Source of the DNA: Planctomycetota bacterium | GTDB lineage: Bacteria > Planctomycetota > Planctomycetia > Pirellulales > Pirellulaceae | Reading direction: 5' to 3' | Assembly (NCBI GenBank): GCA_014238905.1 | Contig: JABAAE010000007.1 | Location: 82,852 to 146,851, forward strand | DNA: 64,000 nt | Part shown: in pieces, positions 55,752-64,000 of the stretch | How the letters are laid out: every line of letters begins with the position of its first letter | Position numbering within the stretch: position 1 is the first letter of the stretch | The notes under the pieces: model-generated | What the model saw: the letters and a program-made list of their open reading frames with translations, nothing else | What the model was told of the DNA's origin: nothing | Databases searched by the model: none | Position numbers and translations under genes: made by a program

Positions 55752-57458
55752 ATGACCATTGTAAACGTCGGACAACTCCTATCTCGGTCTGCAGCGGCCA
55801 ACCCGGATCAAATTGCTGTTGCTGCCGCAAGCAAACAGCGAACCGGCGGCAAAGACAGACAATACGATACAATCTCATTTGCTGAACTGGAATCACAAAC
55901 CAGTCAAATCGCCGCCGGTCTTGTCGCCGCAGGAGCTCGCCCCGGAATGCGGCTCGCGCTTTTGGTCCCGCCCGGAATCGAATTTATCAAACTGGTCTTC
56001 GCGATGTTCAAATCCGGAGTCGTCACCGTGCTGATCGATCCCGGCATGGGACGCAAAAACATGATCCAGTGTTTGAGCGAGGTCAATCCGGAGGGATTTG
56101 TCGCGGTACCATTTGCTCAAGCTGCTCGATGTGTGCTGAGGGCGAAATTCGCAACTGCCAAGTTCAATATCACAGTCGGTCGACGTTGGTTCTGGGGTGG
56201 AAAAACCCTCCGACAAATCGAGGCGTTGGGGAAAAATGCCAGGCAGGAACATGGGGAGTTCCGGATCGAGAACTCCCCCGATGATCCCGCTGCCGTGATT
56301 TTCACCACCGGAAGCACCGGCCCTCCCAAAGGAGTTCTCTACCATCATCGAAATTTCGTCAAACAGGTTGCAGAGCTACGTGATTATTACAACATCGCAC
56401 CCGGTGGAATTGACATATCGGGCTTCCCTCTTTTTGCTCTGTTTAATTCCGGTATGGGAGTCACTACAGTTGTTCCCAACATGGACTTCACCAAGCCCGC
56501 CGATGTCGATCCGGAAGAAATACTGACCGCCATTCGAGATTTTAAAGCCAATCAGTCATTCGGTTCGCCAGCGCTTTGGACGACGGTGGGCCGCTACTGC
56601 GAAAAACGGCAAATCCGTTTACCAACGATGCAACGAATCCTGACCGCCGGTGCACCTGTTCCTCCACACGTATTGCAACGGTTACAGTCCATTATTTCCG
56701 ATGATGGAGAAATCCATACGCCCTATGGAGCTACCGAGGCTTTGCCAATCGCATCCATTAGCTCCAGAACCGTACTGGAAGAAACCGCCACCATGACCCA
56801 AATGGGTTGTGGAACCTGCGTTGGCCATCGTTTTCCTGGTATCGAGAGCCGAATCATTGAAATCACGGATTCGCCTGTTGAAAACATCGATGAGGCAGTC
56901 GAACTGCCCTCTGGAGAAATTGGCGAGTTGATTGTTCGAGGGGAAGTGGTTACCCCAGAGTACATTACTCGCGGGAATGCCAATGCACTCCATAAAATTG
57001 CTGATCATGATACGGTCTGGCACCGGATGGGGGATGTGGGATATCTTGATAAGAAGGAGCGTTTCTGGTTTTGCGGACGCAAAGGGCACAGGGTCATTAC
57101 CTCTGCCGGTGTCCTATTTACCGTCCCTTGCGAGGCCATCTTTAATTGTCACTCATCGGTATACCGTTCAGCCCTTGTGGGTATACCTTCGACAGACGCC
57201 AATTCTCCCGGTGATCTACAAACTCCCGTCATCGTGATTGAATTCTGGCCAGAGTCAAAACCATCCAGTAAAGACCAAGAAAACAAGATTCGCAGCGAAT
57301 TAAAGGATTTGGCTATGGCAAACCCTTTGACTGAGTCCATTCAAATTTTTCTTTATATTGATAAAATGCCGGTAGATATTCGGCACAACTCGAAAATATT
57401 CAGGGAAAAACTTGCCGTTTGGGCTGCTTCCAAGGCGGGCTTCTTTTTTTCGACCTAG
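55752..57458 (+). CDS. oleC: AMP-binding enzyme of OleC (beta-lactone synthetase) type
   Basis: 568 residues of the adenylate-forming (ANL) superfamily. Core motifs: IFTTGSTGPPKGVLYHH (P-loop), GEIHTPYGATEALPIASI (A5), WHRMGDVGYLDKKERFWFCG (A7/A8) and VDIRHNSKIFREKLAVWA with the catalytic Lys at the end. The combination of FPLFALFNSGMG, NMDFTKPADVDPEE and TPYGATEALP recalls OleC, which turns beta-hydroxy acids into beta-lactones in long-chain olefin synthesis. OleA, OleB and OleD are not in the window, so the enzyme may act alone or with distant genes; a general fatty-acyl-CoA ligase remains possible. Cytoplasmic. It lies 150 bases after the putative selenoprotein gene. Confidence 0.82.
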   Translation: MTIVNVGQLLSRSAAANPDQIAVAAASKQRTGGKDRQYDTISFAELESQTSQIAAGLVAAGARPGMRLALLVPPGIEFIKLVFAMFKSGVVTVLIDPGMGRKNMIQCLSEVNPEGFVAVPFAQAARCVLRAKFATAKFNITVGRRWFWGGKTLRQIEALGKNARQEHGEFRIENSPDDPAAVIFTTGSTGPPKGVLYHHRNFVKQVAELRDYYNIAPGGIDISGFPLFALFNSGMGVTTVVPNMDFTKPADVDPEEILTAIRDFKANQSFGSPALWTTVGRYCEKRQIRLPTMQRILTAGAPVPPHVLQRLQSIISDDGEIHTPYGATEALPIASISSRTVLEETATMTQMGCGTCVGHRFPGIESRIIEITDSPVENIDEAVELPSGEIGELIVRGEVVTPEYITRGNANALHKIADHDTVWHRMGDVGYLDKKERFWFCGRKGHRVITSAGVLFTVPCEAIFNCHSSVYRSALVGIPSTDANSPGDLQTPVIVIEFWPESKPSSKDQENKIRSELKDLAMANPLTESIQIFLYIDKMPVDIRHNSKIFREKLAVWAASKAGFFFST

Positions 57459-57639
57459 AAAAGCTAAAATCGTCTGATCCAATGGCTAGATGAGTAAATG
57501 AAATCGCGAATCTCCAAGAACGTATCCATTGTTTATCCTGCTAGCCAGAAAAGCTCACTACGCAACTTCGATGATCTCATTGCCGGTAAGTCTTTGAGAA
57601 TTCAATCATTCCTCATTTAAATCTGATATCGTTCTATTC

Positions 57640-58545
57640 ATGTCTACACTCGAGCAAACCGACTGTCCTGAATGTGCCCAGATCATCCATTATCAACCCC
57701 AGCGTTGGAAGACCGAGGTCGTCTGTTCAAATTGCCAAGCGACCTTCACCGTAGAGGCTGCCCAGCCGCCAGCTTTGCCCACTGACGAAAACATCCCGAT
57801 ACCTTCGCATCTACAGGGGCAGACCGATGTAGAGGAATCACCTTCCTCCGAAACGGTACCCAGCTCAAGCCCGGAACCACGGCGATATAGTCGTTCCAAA
57901 TTTGCCAGTGTTCTCAATAGCGGATTAATTGTAATTGTCCTGCTGCTATTGCTTGGGGGAGGAATTGTCGCGCTGATCATGTGGGACACCAACACAGAAA
58001 AGAAAAACAAAGAGCAGCGACAGGCCAATGGGAATTCCGAAGAAATCACGTACGTCTTGGCGGGAAAAAAGCGGGTCAAGCTCGCCGGTTTCGAGATCGG
58101 AGTCAAATTTGTTGAATACGGGCCCATTCGGGTGAAGGACCAACAGGCCGTGGTCCATGAATCAAGCGGATCTCTACTCCAAATCTACCTCGAGATGCGT
58201 TCTAGACGTAACAACCCAATGACCTACGTCAGCTGGTATGGGAATTCATTTGACCGGGAGGGAGTCCAGCAGGTAGCAACACTGACTGATGAAAATGGCA
58301 ATCCTTGCGAAATGCCCGTATTTGATGACGTCACGGGTGTTTTCGGCCACACCGCTGAGGCCATCTTGGAACGCAATGGACGTCTCGAAGACTGCCTGAT
58401 TTTCGAATTACCCGCGGGAGTGAAAATCACCGATTTTAAAGAGCTCCGCCTGACACTTCCAATGGAAAACATCGGGAATTCTGGCAACATCTACTTCAAG
58501 ATTCTGGAGGAAGACATTCGATTGGTTGGCGGGGATCCCCAGTAG
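57640..58545 (+). CDS. zinc-ribbon plus single-helix membrane protein of unknown function
   Basis: 301 residues. The N-terminus is a zinc-ribbon type CxxC...CxxC (CPECAQIIHYQPQRWKTEV, then CSNC), followed by a Pro/Ser-rich linker, one transmembrane helix (GLIVIVLLLLLGGGIVALIM) and a beta-rich C-terminal domain (KLAGFEIGVKFVEYGPIRVK, SGSLLQIYLEMRSRRNNPMT, ADVTGVFGHTAEAILERNG-like segments). The layout, a small zinc finger on the cytoplasmic side and a periplasmic beta domain, is common among planctomycete hypothetical proteins. Function not known. A strong bidirectional hairpin follows at 58767-58794. Confidence 0.82.
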   Translation: MSTLEQTDCPECAQIIHYQPQRWKTEVVCSNCQATFTVEAAQPPALPTDENIPIPSHLQGQTDVEESPSSETVPSSSPEPRRYSRSKFASVLNSGLIVIVLLLLLGGGIVALIMWDTNTEKKNKEQRQANGNSEEITYVLAGKKRVKLAGFEIGVKFVEYGPIRVKDQQAVVHESSGSLLQIYLEMRSRRNNPMTYVSWYGNSFDREGVQQVATLTDENGNPCEMPVFDDVTGVFGHTAEAILERNGRLEDCLIFELPAGVKITDFKELRLTLPMENIGNSGNIYFKILEEDIRLVGGDPQ

Positions 58546-58861
58546 CTACCACCGACTCTCAGGTGGCTGACGCCTCTGGAACTTCTTTCACCTTCATCCA
58601 TCGCCGCCACTTTTCTTGGCGGCAACTGCGGCTGGGCGTATTTTGCTCCAGACATCAATGGCAATCAAAACAGGATGATTGCACCTCACCTAATCCAAAA
58701 TCTTGCCTTCACCAAAACTTGACCTGAGCGGTTAGGTCCTTTGAAAACCGATTCACCACTCATGAAAAAACCCAACCGATCAAGGTTAGGTTTTCAAACA
58801 TTTCTCAGGATGCATTGGAAAGGACCGATTGTGTTGAAAAACTAAGCCTGACCTCTTGGCC
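58546..58861. other. intergenic stretch between convergent genes
   Basis: About 316 bases between the zinc-ribbon protein (plus) and the DUF1573 gene (minus). Apart from the terminator hairpin at 58767-58794, I see no gene or RNA. Confidence 0.7.
58767..58794. terminator. bidirectional intrinsic terminator
   Basis: AAAACCCAACC (58767-58777) pairs with GGTTAGGTTTT (58784-58794) with one mismatch in an 11-base stem around GATCAA. A-runs at one side and T-runs at the other allow termination in both directions, fitting its place between two convergent genes. Confidence 0.75.
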
Positions 58862-59851
58862 TTACTTGACGACGGTTCCACTAAATTGGATTCGCTTGGC
58901 TGGGCCGCCTTTGTCTGTGACCACTTCTACGGTTGCTTTGATGGGACCCGCCTGATCACCCGCTTTGAAGACAATCGGCAGAATATGCAGCTTTTTAGTT
59001 GCCCCATCGATCTTCGCGGAAAAACGATCTTCCGAAGACTTCACCTGCAGAATCTGGAAGGGCTCTGACCCTTTGACAATGATTCTTTTGCTAATGGACT
59101 CGCCGACCTTGACGTCCGCCAAATCAACCAAGCCAGGGCTGATAGAAATTGCGGCCGCAACTTTTCCAGAAATGGAAATCGGGAATTCGTTCATCCGTTT
59201 GTCGTTGGTCTTTAGCATTAACTGGTAACGGTTGAGATAGCCAGGTTTGGCACTTGCTTTCAAAGTAGCTAAAAGCTCGTACCCGACCAACGAATCACCT
59301 CGGTGCGTTTCGGTTAACAATACCTCGATGTCAGGGGAAGACGAAGCGACACTGGTTATCTTCCAATCGTCGTTGCCGGCATACTCGATCGCAACTTTTT
59401 GCGATCCTCCAACGCCCTCTTTCACATTTTTAAAGTCAATCGCTGGCGGATTGACTACGATATCGCGTCGCACATATCCCTTTACTTCAAGCTGGACCTC
59501 CGTAAAGTAAGGCCGGGAAAACGATACGGTAACCGTTGCCCGCCTCGCGCCAAGAAAAGATCTGGTGTTAAACTTGCAGCGAATTCCGCCGGTTTCGCCA
59601 GGTGCAACCACTCGTTTTTCAATCGATGGAGTCGTGCAATTACAACTGGTCCTGACGGCCGATACCTCGATATTATTTTTCGTGGTGTTCTTAAACTGGA
59701 ACACGTAGTCGATTTGGGCAGCTCGGGCGATCGTACCAAAATCGTGGCTCTTTTCTTCAAAAAGATTTTTGGTAAATGACGACCGCTGTGCGTGGGCGGC
59801 CGTTGAAAAGCAACCGACGGTGAACATCAATGTGATCAGGAATTTTGTCAT
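58862..59851 (-). CDS. DUF1573 periplasmic protein
   Basis: 329 residues from the ATG at 59851, preceded by AGGTGAG at good spacing; a GTG at 59863 is in frame. A signal peptide (FLITLMFTVGCFSTAAHAQ) is followed by two or three Ig-like beta modules. The first carries the DUF1573 hallmark: HDFGTIARAAQIDYVFQFKN, the cysteine pair in TSCNCTTP, and VVAPGETGGIRCKFNTR. The second (IDFKNVKEGVGGSQKVAIEY) and third (LVDLADVKVGESISKRIIVK) repeat the pattern without cysteines. Found widely in Bacteroidetes and planctomycetes; precise role unknown. It stands alone, with a terminator just downstream. Confidence 0.92.
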   Translation of the reverse strand: MTKFLITLMFTVGCFSTAAHAQRSSFTKNLFEEKSHDFGTIARAAQIDYVFQFKNTTKNNIEVSAVRTSCNCTTPSIEKRVVAPGETGGIRCKFNTRSFLGARRATVTVSFSRPYFTEVQLEVKGYVRRDIVVNPPAIDFKNVKEGVGGSQKVAIEYAGNDDWKITSVASSSPDIEVLLTETHRGDSLVGYELLATLKASAKPGYLNRYQLMLKTNDKRMNEFPISISGKVAAAISISPGLVDLADVKVGESISKRIIVKGSEPFQILQVKSSEDRFSAKIDGATKKLHILPIVFKAGDQAGPIKATVEVVTDKGGPAKRIQFSGTVVK

Positions 59852-60443
59852 GGCTTCACTCACCTAAATATTTTGAATCAAGTGTTTTCAGCGATAGATT
59901 TGATAACGAATAATCTATCACAATTTGACGCATATATGAAAATTGGGATTACAAAGTCAATTCAAGCCAGGTCTCGGACTTTTATGAATCGGGGCATGTG
60001 TTGGATTCGACTTGCCAGACGGCGATAAAATCAGTCCGCGAAATGAAATCCAAGAGCGCTAAGGATTTCCTCCATTTCCCTACTGAAATTGACGAAACAA
60101 TTTCCTCGGCCATGCTTTTCAAAATGGCCATTTCTTACAAGACTACTTGAGTAAAAAACTCTGTCCATGTCCTTAAAGGGAGTATACAAACCAGCTAAAT
60201 TGGAGGCCCCTTTTTTTGAAAAAACGACCCCATTTCAGCCAAAGCGGTAAGTAAAACCCTAAAAAACCGGAGTTCGGGATCAGTTTCACATTCAGATTAC
60301 CCGACCCGAAAAATTGGACTATTTTTCCATAATAAAACTGGGAACGGGCCACCGCGTCAAAGAGGATTCCGTTCAGGAAAAAGCTGAAACCCCTGGCATG
60401 AACCGTGGGTTGAAGATTTGGTGATGCAGAACGAATCACCCAT
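59852..60443. other. intergenic stretch between the DUF1573 gene and rex
   Basis: About 590 bases. The only ORF of size (60173-60562, minus) overlaps the end of rex and has no ribosome binding site; its composition is not convincing. No tRNA or stable hairpin was found. The DUF1573 promoter must lie near 59870-59930. Confidence 0.6.
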
Positions 60444-61202
60444 TCATGACTCTTGATTCGAAGAACGTACTTTCGCTGTTTCGCTGCCCTCCTTGACGAC
60501 CGAATAACATAGCTGTTCCAGTTCGATGGCCAAATCGACGCCAACCGCACTGACTCCTTCACCTCCGGCCAACGTCACTGGGGCAAAATTCAAAATGCCC
60601 TTAATTCCTGCACGCGAGACTTTTTCAGCTACTTCATTGGCGGCCACCGCCGGAACAGCAAGGATCGCCAACTTGATTTGAAACTCACTTGCAATTTTAG
60701 CGAGATCATCAATCGGAAATACGGGAATCCCCTCGAATGTTGAATCGGTTTTGGAAACGTCTACATCAAAAGCGGCAGCTATCTTGAAGCCCTTTTGATG
60801 AAACCCACGATACCCCAATAACGCTCTGCCAAGGTTGCCACACCCGATCAAAGCGACCGACCATTGACGATCGGTCCCCATGATTTTTTTTATTTCACCA
60901 ACAAGTTCGGCGCATTTATAGCCAATACCCGGATAACCGAATTGTCCAAAGTATGCCAAGTCTTTTCGAACCTGAGCATCCGTGAAACCCAAAACCTTTC
61001 CTAGCTGAATGGAGCTAACCGTCTCGGATCCCTGACGGAGGAAGATCTGCAATTCACGCAGGTACAGGCTTAATCTTCCAACAACCGCTTTAGGAACCGA
61101 AGCCAGAGACCGCACCGAATCCGGTGGTGAATCATCGAGTTGTTCATCGCTGGAGGACATCAAATTAATCAAGAAATCCGAATTGCCTTGTAGAAGACGC
61201 AT
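60444..61202 (-). CDS. rex: redox-sensing transcriptional repressor Rex
   Basis: 252 residues (238 from the ATG at 61160, which is also a plausible start). An N-terminal winged-helix domain (RLSLYLRELQIFLRQGSETV, SSIQLGKVLGFTDAQVRKDL, AYFGQFGYPGIGYKC) binds operator DNA; the C-terminal Rossmann domain senses NADH/NAD+ with ALIGCGNLGRALL as the glycine-rich loop, followed by IAAAFDVD and GIKGILNFAPVTL. The domain-swapped C-terminal helix contains VAVDLAIELEQLCYSV-like sequence. Under reducing conditions NADH releases Rex from DNA, derepressing anaerobic or fermentative genes. I looked for a Rex operator (TTGTGA-type palindrome) in the 130 bases upstream and saw none. Confidence 0.96.
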   Translation of the reverse strand: MRLLQGNSDFLINLMSSSDEQLDDSPPDSVRSLASVPKAVVGRLSLYLRELQIFLRQGSETVSSIQLGKVLGFTDAQVRKDLAYFGQFGYPGIGYKCAELVGEIKKIMGTDRQWSVALIGCGNLGRALLGYRGFHQKGFKIAAAFDVDVSKTDSTFEGIPVFPIDDLAKIASEFQIKLAILAVPAVAANEVAEKVSRAGIKGILNFAPVTLAGGEGVSAVGVDLAIELEQLCYSVVKEGSETAKVRSSNQES

Positions 61203-61335
61203 AGGAAAGCAAATGACAACTCGTCAACTGCTTCCGCTTCCACGCGCCACCGGGTAACAGGTTAAGCACCGACCTCTTTTATTTCAATACCTGTCCAACA
61301 TGTCCGAACGCTTACCGCCATCGTTGGTCCTAAAG

Positions 61336-63036
61336 CTATTCAAGCCGTTGAAACTCAAAAAAGGCGAAAACAAAGTGGACCGTCAGCACAAAAATCGTGG
61401 AATACAGTGTCGTCTGAGTCACCGACCGACTGACATCATTGGAGGAAAGCTTTGGCTGAACACCCACACCATAAGCGATAATCCCAACCCCCAAACCACA
61501 AATGAGTACCTTCATGAGCACCCATCCTGTCCCCGCATAATAGAAAGCACCTTCTATTTCCAGATTCCGATGGAAGAACTGATGCCAAAAATCAGCGCTT
61601 TCATTGCCCTCAAGACTCAGGAAAACGATCAGACTAATCGCCCGTGCGGTTTGGAAAGCTATGTAAATTAACAGCGGTGTACCGACAAGAAAAGAAAAGA
61701 GGATGTTGGTTAAGAGATATTTTTCCGGCGTTGCATTCAACGATCGCATCGCATCAAGCTGGCGACCATACTCTTTCGAACCGATATCGGCGGTCACGGC
61801 GCTTCCGCATCGGGCTGCGATTAACACTGTACCGATTACTGGAATGATGATGCGATAAAGCCCAAACCCTACTGCGGCCAAAATATCTTCAATGATCAGC
61901 GGCCTGCTAAATTGCGGAAAAGGCAAATACTCAAACGTAAAATAAGTCGTCACAAATCCCAGGATCAATCCCGCCACCATCAAGTAGATGATGGCCGTTA
62001 CTCCGGTAATCAGGTTCAAAAAATGAAAAAGGAATTTCAAACCCCAAATCGGACTCCGCCAAAGAGGAAGCAAACGGTAGGGCAACAAAAGGACTTCCTC
62101 AAGACATCGGGTGGTGCCGATTGCGAACTTTTTTCCGAACTCCCCTGCTGCACCCAATAGACCTTTTTTCTTTTTTGCAACCTCATCCTCCAGGTGAGAT
62201 GAAGTCGCCGAGAGTTTCTCTAGCCTCGTTGGTAGATTTTTCCAATCCTCGCTGGAAACCAGTTCCAGTTTCTTTGTCGTCGGATCAAGAAAATAGATCT
62301 CATCCGCTATCGGAACAAGTGACTCATAATCATGGGTGACGATGATCGCGGTTGTTCCATGGTTCTCTGTCGTCTCTCGGATCAAGCCCGCTACTTTTCT
62401 GGCCGTTCCGATATCGAGTCCCGCCGTTGGCTCATCAAAAAATATGGTTGACTTCCCATATGCCAATGCTCTAGCGATTGCCAATCTCTGTCGCTGGCCG
62501 CCACTGAGTCGAGACGTCGGAACCGTTGTTGGAACATCCAATTCCTCCAGCAGTTTGGAGGATCGAGGAAGAGGTTTTGAGTTTTCGCTGCTGGCGCCTT
62601 TTTCGCTACGATGGGAGACAGCGAACTGAACATTTGCCGTTGGCGAAAACTCATCGAGTAACGCGAAGGTCTGAAAAACAACGGCCGATCTGCCCGCTCG
62701 GGTCTGACTTCCTTCAATGTTGACGACACCTTCAAATTGAATTCCATCGGCATCAGGCAGTTGGATTCCGGCGAGAATCTTCAGCAGAAGCGACTTTCCC
62801 ACACCACTTGGGCCAACAATCAGAGAGATCTTGCCCTTTTCAAACCGGGCCGACGTATCATCCAGCAAGGTGCGATCGCCTGCCCTCAACGTCAAGCTGA
62901 AGACCTCAGCCTGTGGTGAAATTCGGTCTGGCTGCTGCTGGTTCCTGTAAGGAGCGGATTCGCTTTTCAGGCCCGCATCGTTTACGGCATCATTCGGCAA
63001 TGACCCGCGAATGTTTTCAGATGAATTGTCATTCAC
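61336..63036 (-). CDS. MlaF-MlaE fusion: ABC ATPase and permease of phospholipid transport
   Basis: 566 residues joining an ATPase and a permease in one chain. The ATPase (residues about 40-265) has Walker A GPSGVGKS, signature LSGGQRQRLAIARAL, Walker B IFFDEPTAGLD and the H-loop VTHD. A linker of about 60 residues with a KKKKG patch follows, then an MlaE-type permease (about 330-560) with the family segments IIPVIGTVLIAARCGSAVTA, DIGSKEYGRQLDAMRSLNAT and VQPKLSSNDVSRSVTQT. MlaF and MlaE are usually separate polypeptides. It starts with GTG at 63036, overlapping the TGA stop of the gene upstream (GTGA). Expected to move phospholipid between the two membranes. The MlaD/MCE partner is not in the window. 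Confidence 0.92.
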   Translation of the reverse strand: MNDNSSENIRGSLPNDAVNDAGLKSESAPYRNQQQPDRISPQAEVFSLTLRAGDRTLLDDTSARFEKGKISLIVGPSGVGKSLLLKILAGIQLPDADGIQFEGVVNIEGSQTRAGRSAVVFQTFALLDEFSPTANVQFAVSHRSEKGASSENSKPLPRSSKLLEELDVPTTVPTSRLSGGQRQRLAIARALAYGKSTIFFDEPTAGLDIGTARKVAGLIRETTENHGTTAIIVTHDYESLVPIADEIYFLDPTTKKLELVSSEDWKNLPTRLEKLSATSSHLEDEVAKKKKGLLGAAGEFGKKFAIGTTRCLEEVLLLPYRLLPLWRSPIWGLKFLFHFLNLITGVTAIIYLMVAGLILGFVTTYFTFEYLPFPQFSRPLIIEDILAAVGFGLYRIIIPVIGTVLIAARCGSAVTADIGSKEYGRQLDAMRSLNATPEKYLLTNILFSFLVGTPLLIYIAFQTARAISLIVFLSLEGNESADFWHQFFHRNLEIEGAFYYAGTGWVLMKVLICGLGVGIIAYGVGVQPKLSSNDVSRSVTQTTLYSTIFVLTVHFVFAFFEFQRLE

Positions 63037-64000
63037 GGCAACTGCCTCGATCTCACGAAATCGGGCCGTCGATCGTAGACGTCTTCAAAAACACCCTCAA
63101 TTTTCTGGGCCGGGATTGGGGACTGCAGACCGCCTCGGGAAGGGCCTCGATACTTCAATACAAACCAGCGTTGATCTCTGCGGAGGATTTCCTTTCGCAA
63201 TACGCCCGCAAATTCACGGGTAATTCCGTCTTCAAACGTTCCGAAAATGCGATCTCCAATTTCCCGTAACTTGTCTTCAAACCGATCACTTGCCTCAGTA
63301 ATCATGGACTGAATTTCGGCGTTTTCAAGGCTCTTCTTCACGACGACTTTCAGCCGGTCGTTATCAACCAAGACCTCGCGCAAGGTCGCCGAAAGCAAAT
63401 CAAGGATTTCCCGGTCATCAAGGAGTTGCTTCATGGCGTCTTTTCCGGCTTGCTTTACCTCGGAGTTGCCAGCGATTTCCTGCAGAATGTCTTTAGACAG
63501 CTGATAAAATTCGTCAGAGTAGCTTTCAATGACGGGCATGGCCTCGTTTGCGACAAAACGGCTCCACTCTTGTTGCAGTAGGTTACTGCCGGTTAATGGA
63601 AGGTTATCGTAGGCTAACCGCCAACCAAATCGCCAAAGCGAAGCCCGTTGCCAGATCTTGTTACCTACACTGTTAAGTACCGGCTTGGCCCGTGATTCCA
63701 CAATTGGAAAGATCTCATTTTTGATCAATGGAAAAAGCTGTTTCTCTACGAATCCGTCCTGATAACGCGCAGCAATTTTCGCAATTGCCTCCCGGCGATC
63801 AAGAAATGCTTTGCGCAAATCTTCTTGCAATACCGAAACGGCTTCTCGCATCGTCTCGTAAACCACCGGGATCACGTGCTCGCCATGTCGGAACTGAATC
63901 TGCTGAAACGTCTCCTTCAGCTCCACAATGATTTCTGCCCGCTTTGCCGGCGGCAATAACTTGTCAAATGCCCATTCAAATGAGGGGGGTGTTTCGTGGA
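63033..64000 (-). CDS. partial helical protein coupled to the MlaFE fusion
   Basis: The frame is open through the right edge of the window, so the N-terminus is missing; at least 322 residues are visible. It is almost entirely helical and charged (AEIIVELKETFQQIQ, VVYETMREAVSVLQEDLRKA, EFYQLSKDILQEIAGNSEV, LKVVVKKSLENAEIQSMI), with no signal peptide or membrane helix in the visible part. The C-terminus (ITREFAGVLRKEILRRDQRW ...) is basic. I do not recognise the family. Its stop codon overlaps the GTG start of the MlaFE fusion, so it is translated together with it; by position it could be a soluble or membrane-associated lipid-transport component. A possible MCE-type N-terminal domain may lie outside the window. 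Confidence 0.75.
   Translation of the reverse strand, partial: HETPPSFEWAFDKLLPPAKRAEIIVELKETFQQIQFRHGEHVIPVVYETMREAVSVLQEDLRKAFLDRREAIAKIAARYQDGFVEKQLFPLIKNEIFPIVESRAKPVLNSVGNKIWQRASLWRFGWRLAYDNLPLTGSNLLQQEWSRFVANEAMPVIESYSDEFYQLSKDILQEIAGNSEVKQAGKDAMKQLLDDREILDLLSATLREVLVDNDRLKVVVKKSLENAEIQSMITEASDRFEDKLREIGDRIFGTFEDGITREFAGVLRKEILRRDQRWFVLKYRGPSRGGLQSPIPAQKIEGVFEDVYDRRPDFVRSRQLP

Noticed and set aside
60173-60562. 129-codon minus ORF downstream of rex
   Set aside because: Its first third overlaps rex in another frame and the hydrophobic tail comes from T-rich spacer; no ribosome binding site.
1-64000. CRISPR arrays, insertion sequences, prophage, rRNA
   Set aside because: No regularly spaced repeats with unique spacers, transposase or phage genes, or rRNA-like sequence were found; the tandem repeats found have no spacers.

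Overview
The window looks like a planctomycete chromosome, most likely from the Pirellulales/Rhodopirellula-type lineage; that assignment is an inference from gene content. Indicators are a PSCyt1-DUF1549-DUF1553 protein, a very large dehydrogenase/cytochrome c hybrid, a MoxR-DUF58-BatA-VWA-PQQ cluster, a TolQ/two-ExbD cluster with TPR partners, a cysteine-less prepilin peptidase, a DUF1573 protein, Rex and an Mla-type transporter. No phage, insertion sequence, CRISPR array, rRNA or tRNA gene was seen. Coding density is high and most long alternative-frame ORFs are antisense shadows.

Layout. 1-3189 (minus): N-terminus of an unrecognised secreted protein cut by the window edge, and a PSD1-type protein with a discoidin-like insert. 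3358-9056 (plus): DUF885 peptidase-like protein, a planctomycete membrane protein, prepilin peptidase, and a small conserved-type protein. 9090-33068 (minus): about 24 kb of uninterrupted co-directional genes. In transcription order these are MoxR ATPase, DUF58, BatA/VWA protein, PQQ/HEAT protein, VWA membrane protein, membrane-anchored coiled-coil protein, a Gly/GDPKG-repeat coiled-coil protein, TPR protein, NPCBM-domain protein, three HtrA-like proteins in a row (one with an intact triad, two with all three catalytic positions replaced), and KdsD. 33675-38822 (plus): a 1715-residue secreted hybrid. 38895-45540 (minus): BFD-like ferredoxin, two ExbD, one ExbB/TolQ, and two periplasmic TPR-type proteins. 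45930-49177 (plus): a translationally coupled pair of membrane-anchored proteins of unknown function. 49237-52262 (minus): ATP-grasp ligase and a Na+/K+:H+ antiporter. 52685-58545 (plus): an EEP-fold pseudoenzyme, a rhodanese, a thioredoxin-like protein interrupted by an in-frame UGA that I interpret as selenocysteine, an OleC-like AMP-forming enzyme, and a zinc-ribbon membrane protein. 58862-64000 (minus): DUF1573 protein, Rex, a MlaF-MlaE fusion and a partial helical protein coupled to it.

Most of the window serves the cell envelope: assembly and quality control in the periplasm (MoxR/VWA block, HtrA proteins), energised outer-membrane or periplasmic work (TolQ/ExbD plus TPR proteins), LPS precursor synthesis (KdsD) and lipid traffic (MlaFE).

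The strongest second-look items are: (1) the UGA-interrupted protein at 54435-55601, with a hairpin just after the UGA that fits the bacterial SECIS pattern; (2) the trio of one active and two dead HtrA paralogues with a GTGA start/stop overlap; (3) a membrane-anchored endonuclease/exonuclease/phosphatase-fold protein lacking every catalytic residue; (4) the perfect 12-copy GDPKG minisatellite inside a coiled-coil protein of the VWA cluster.
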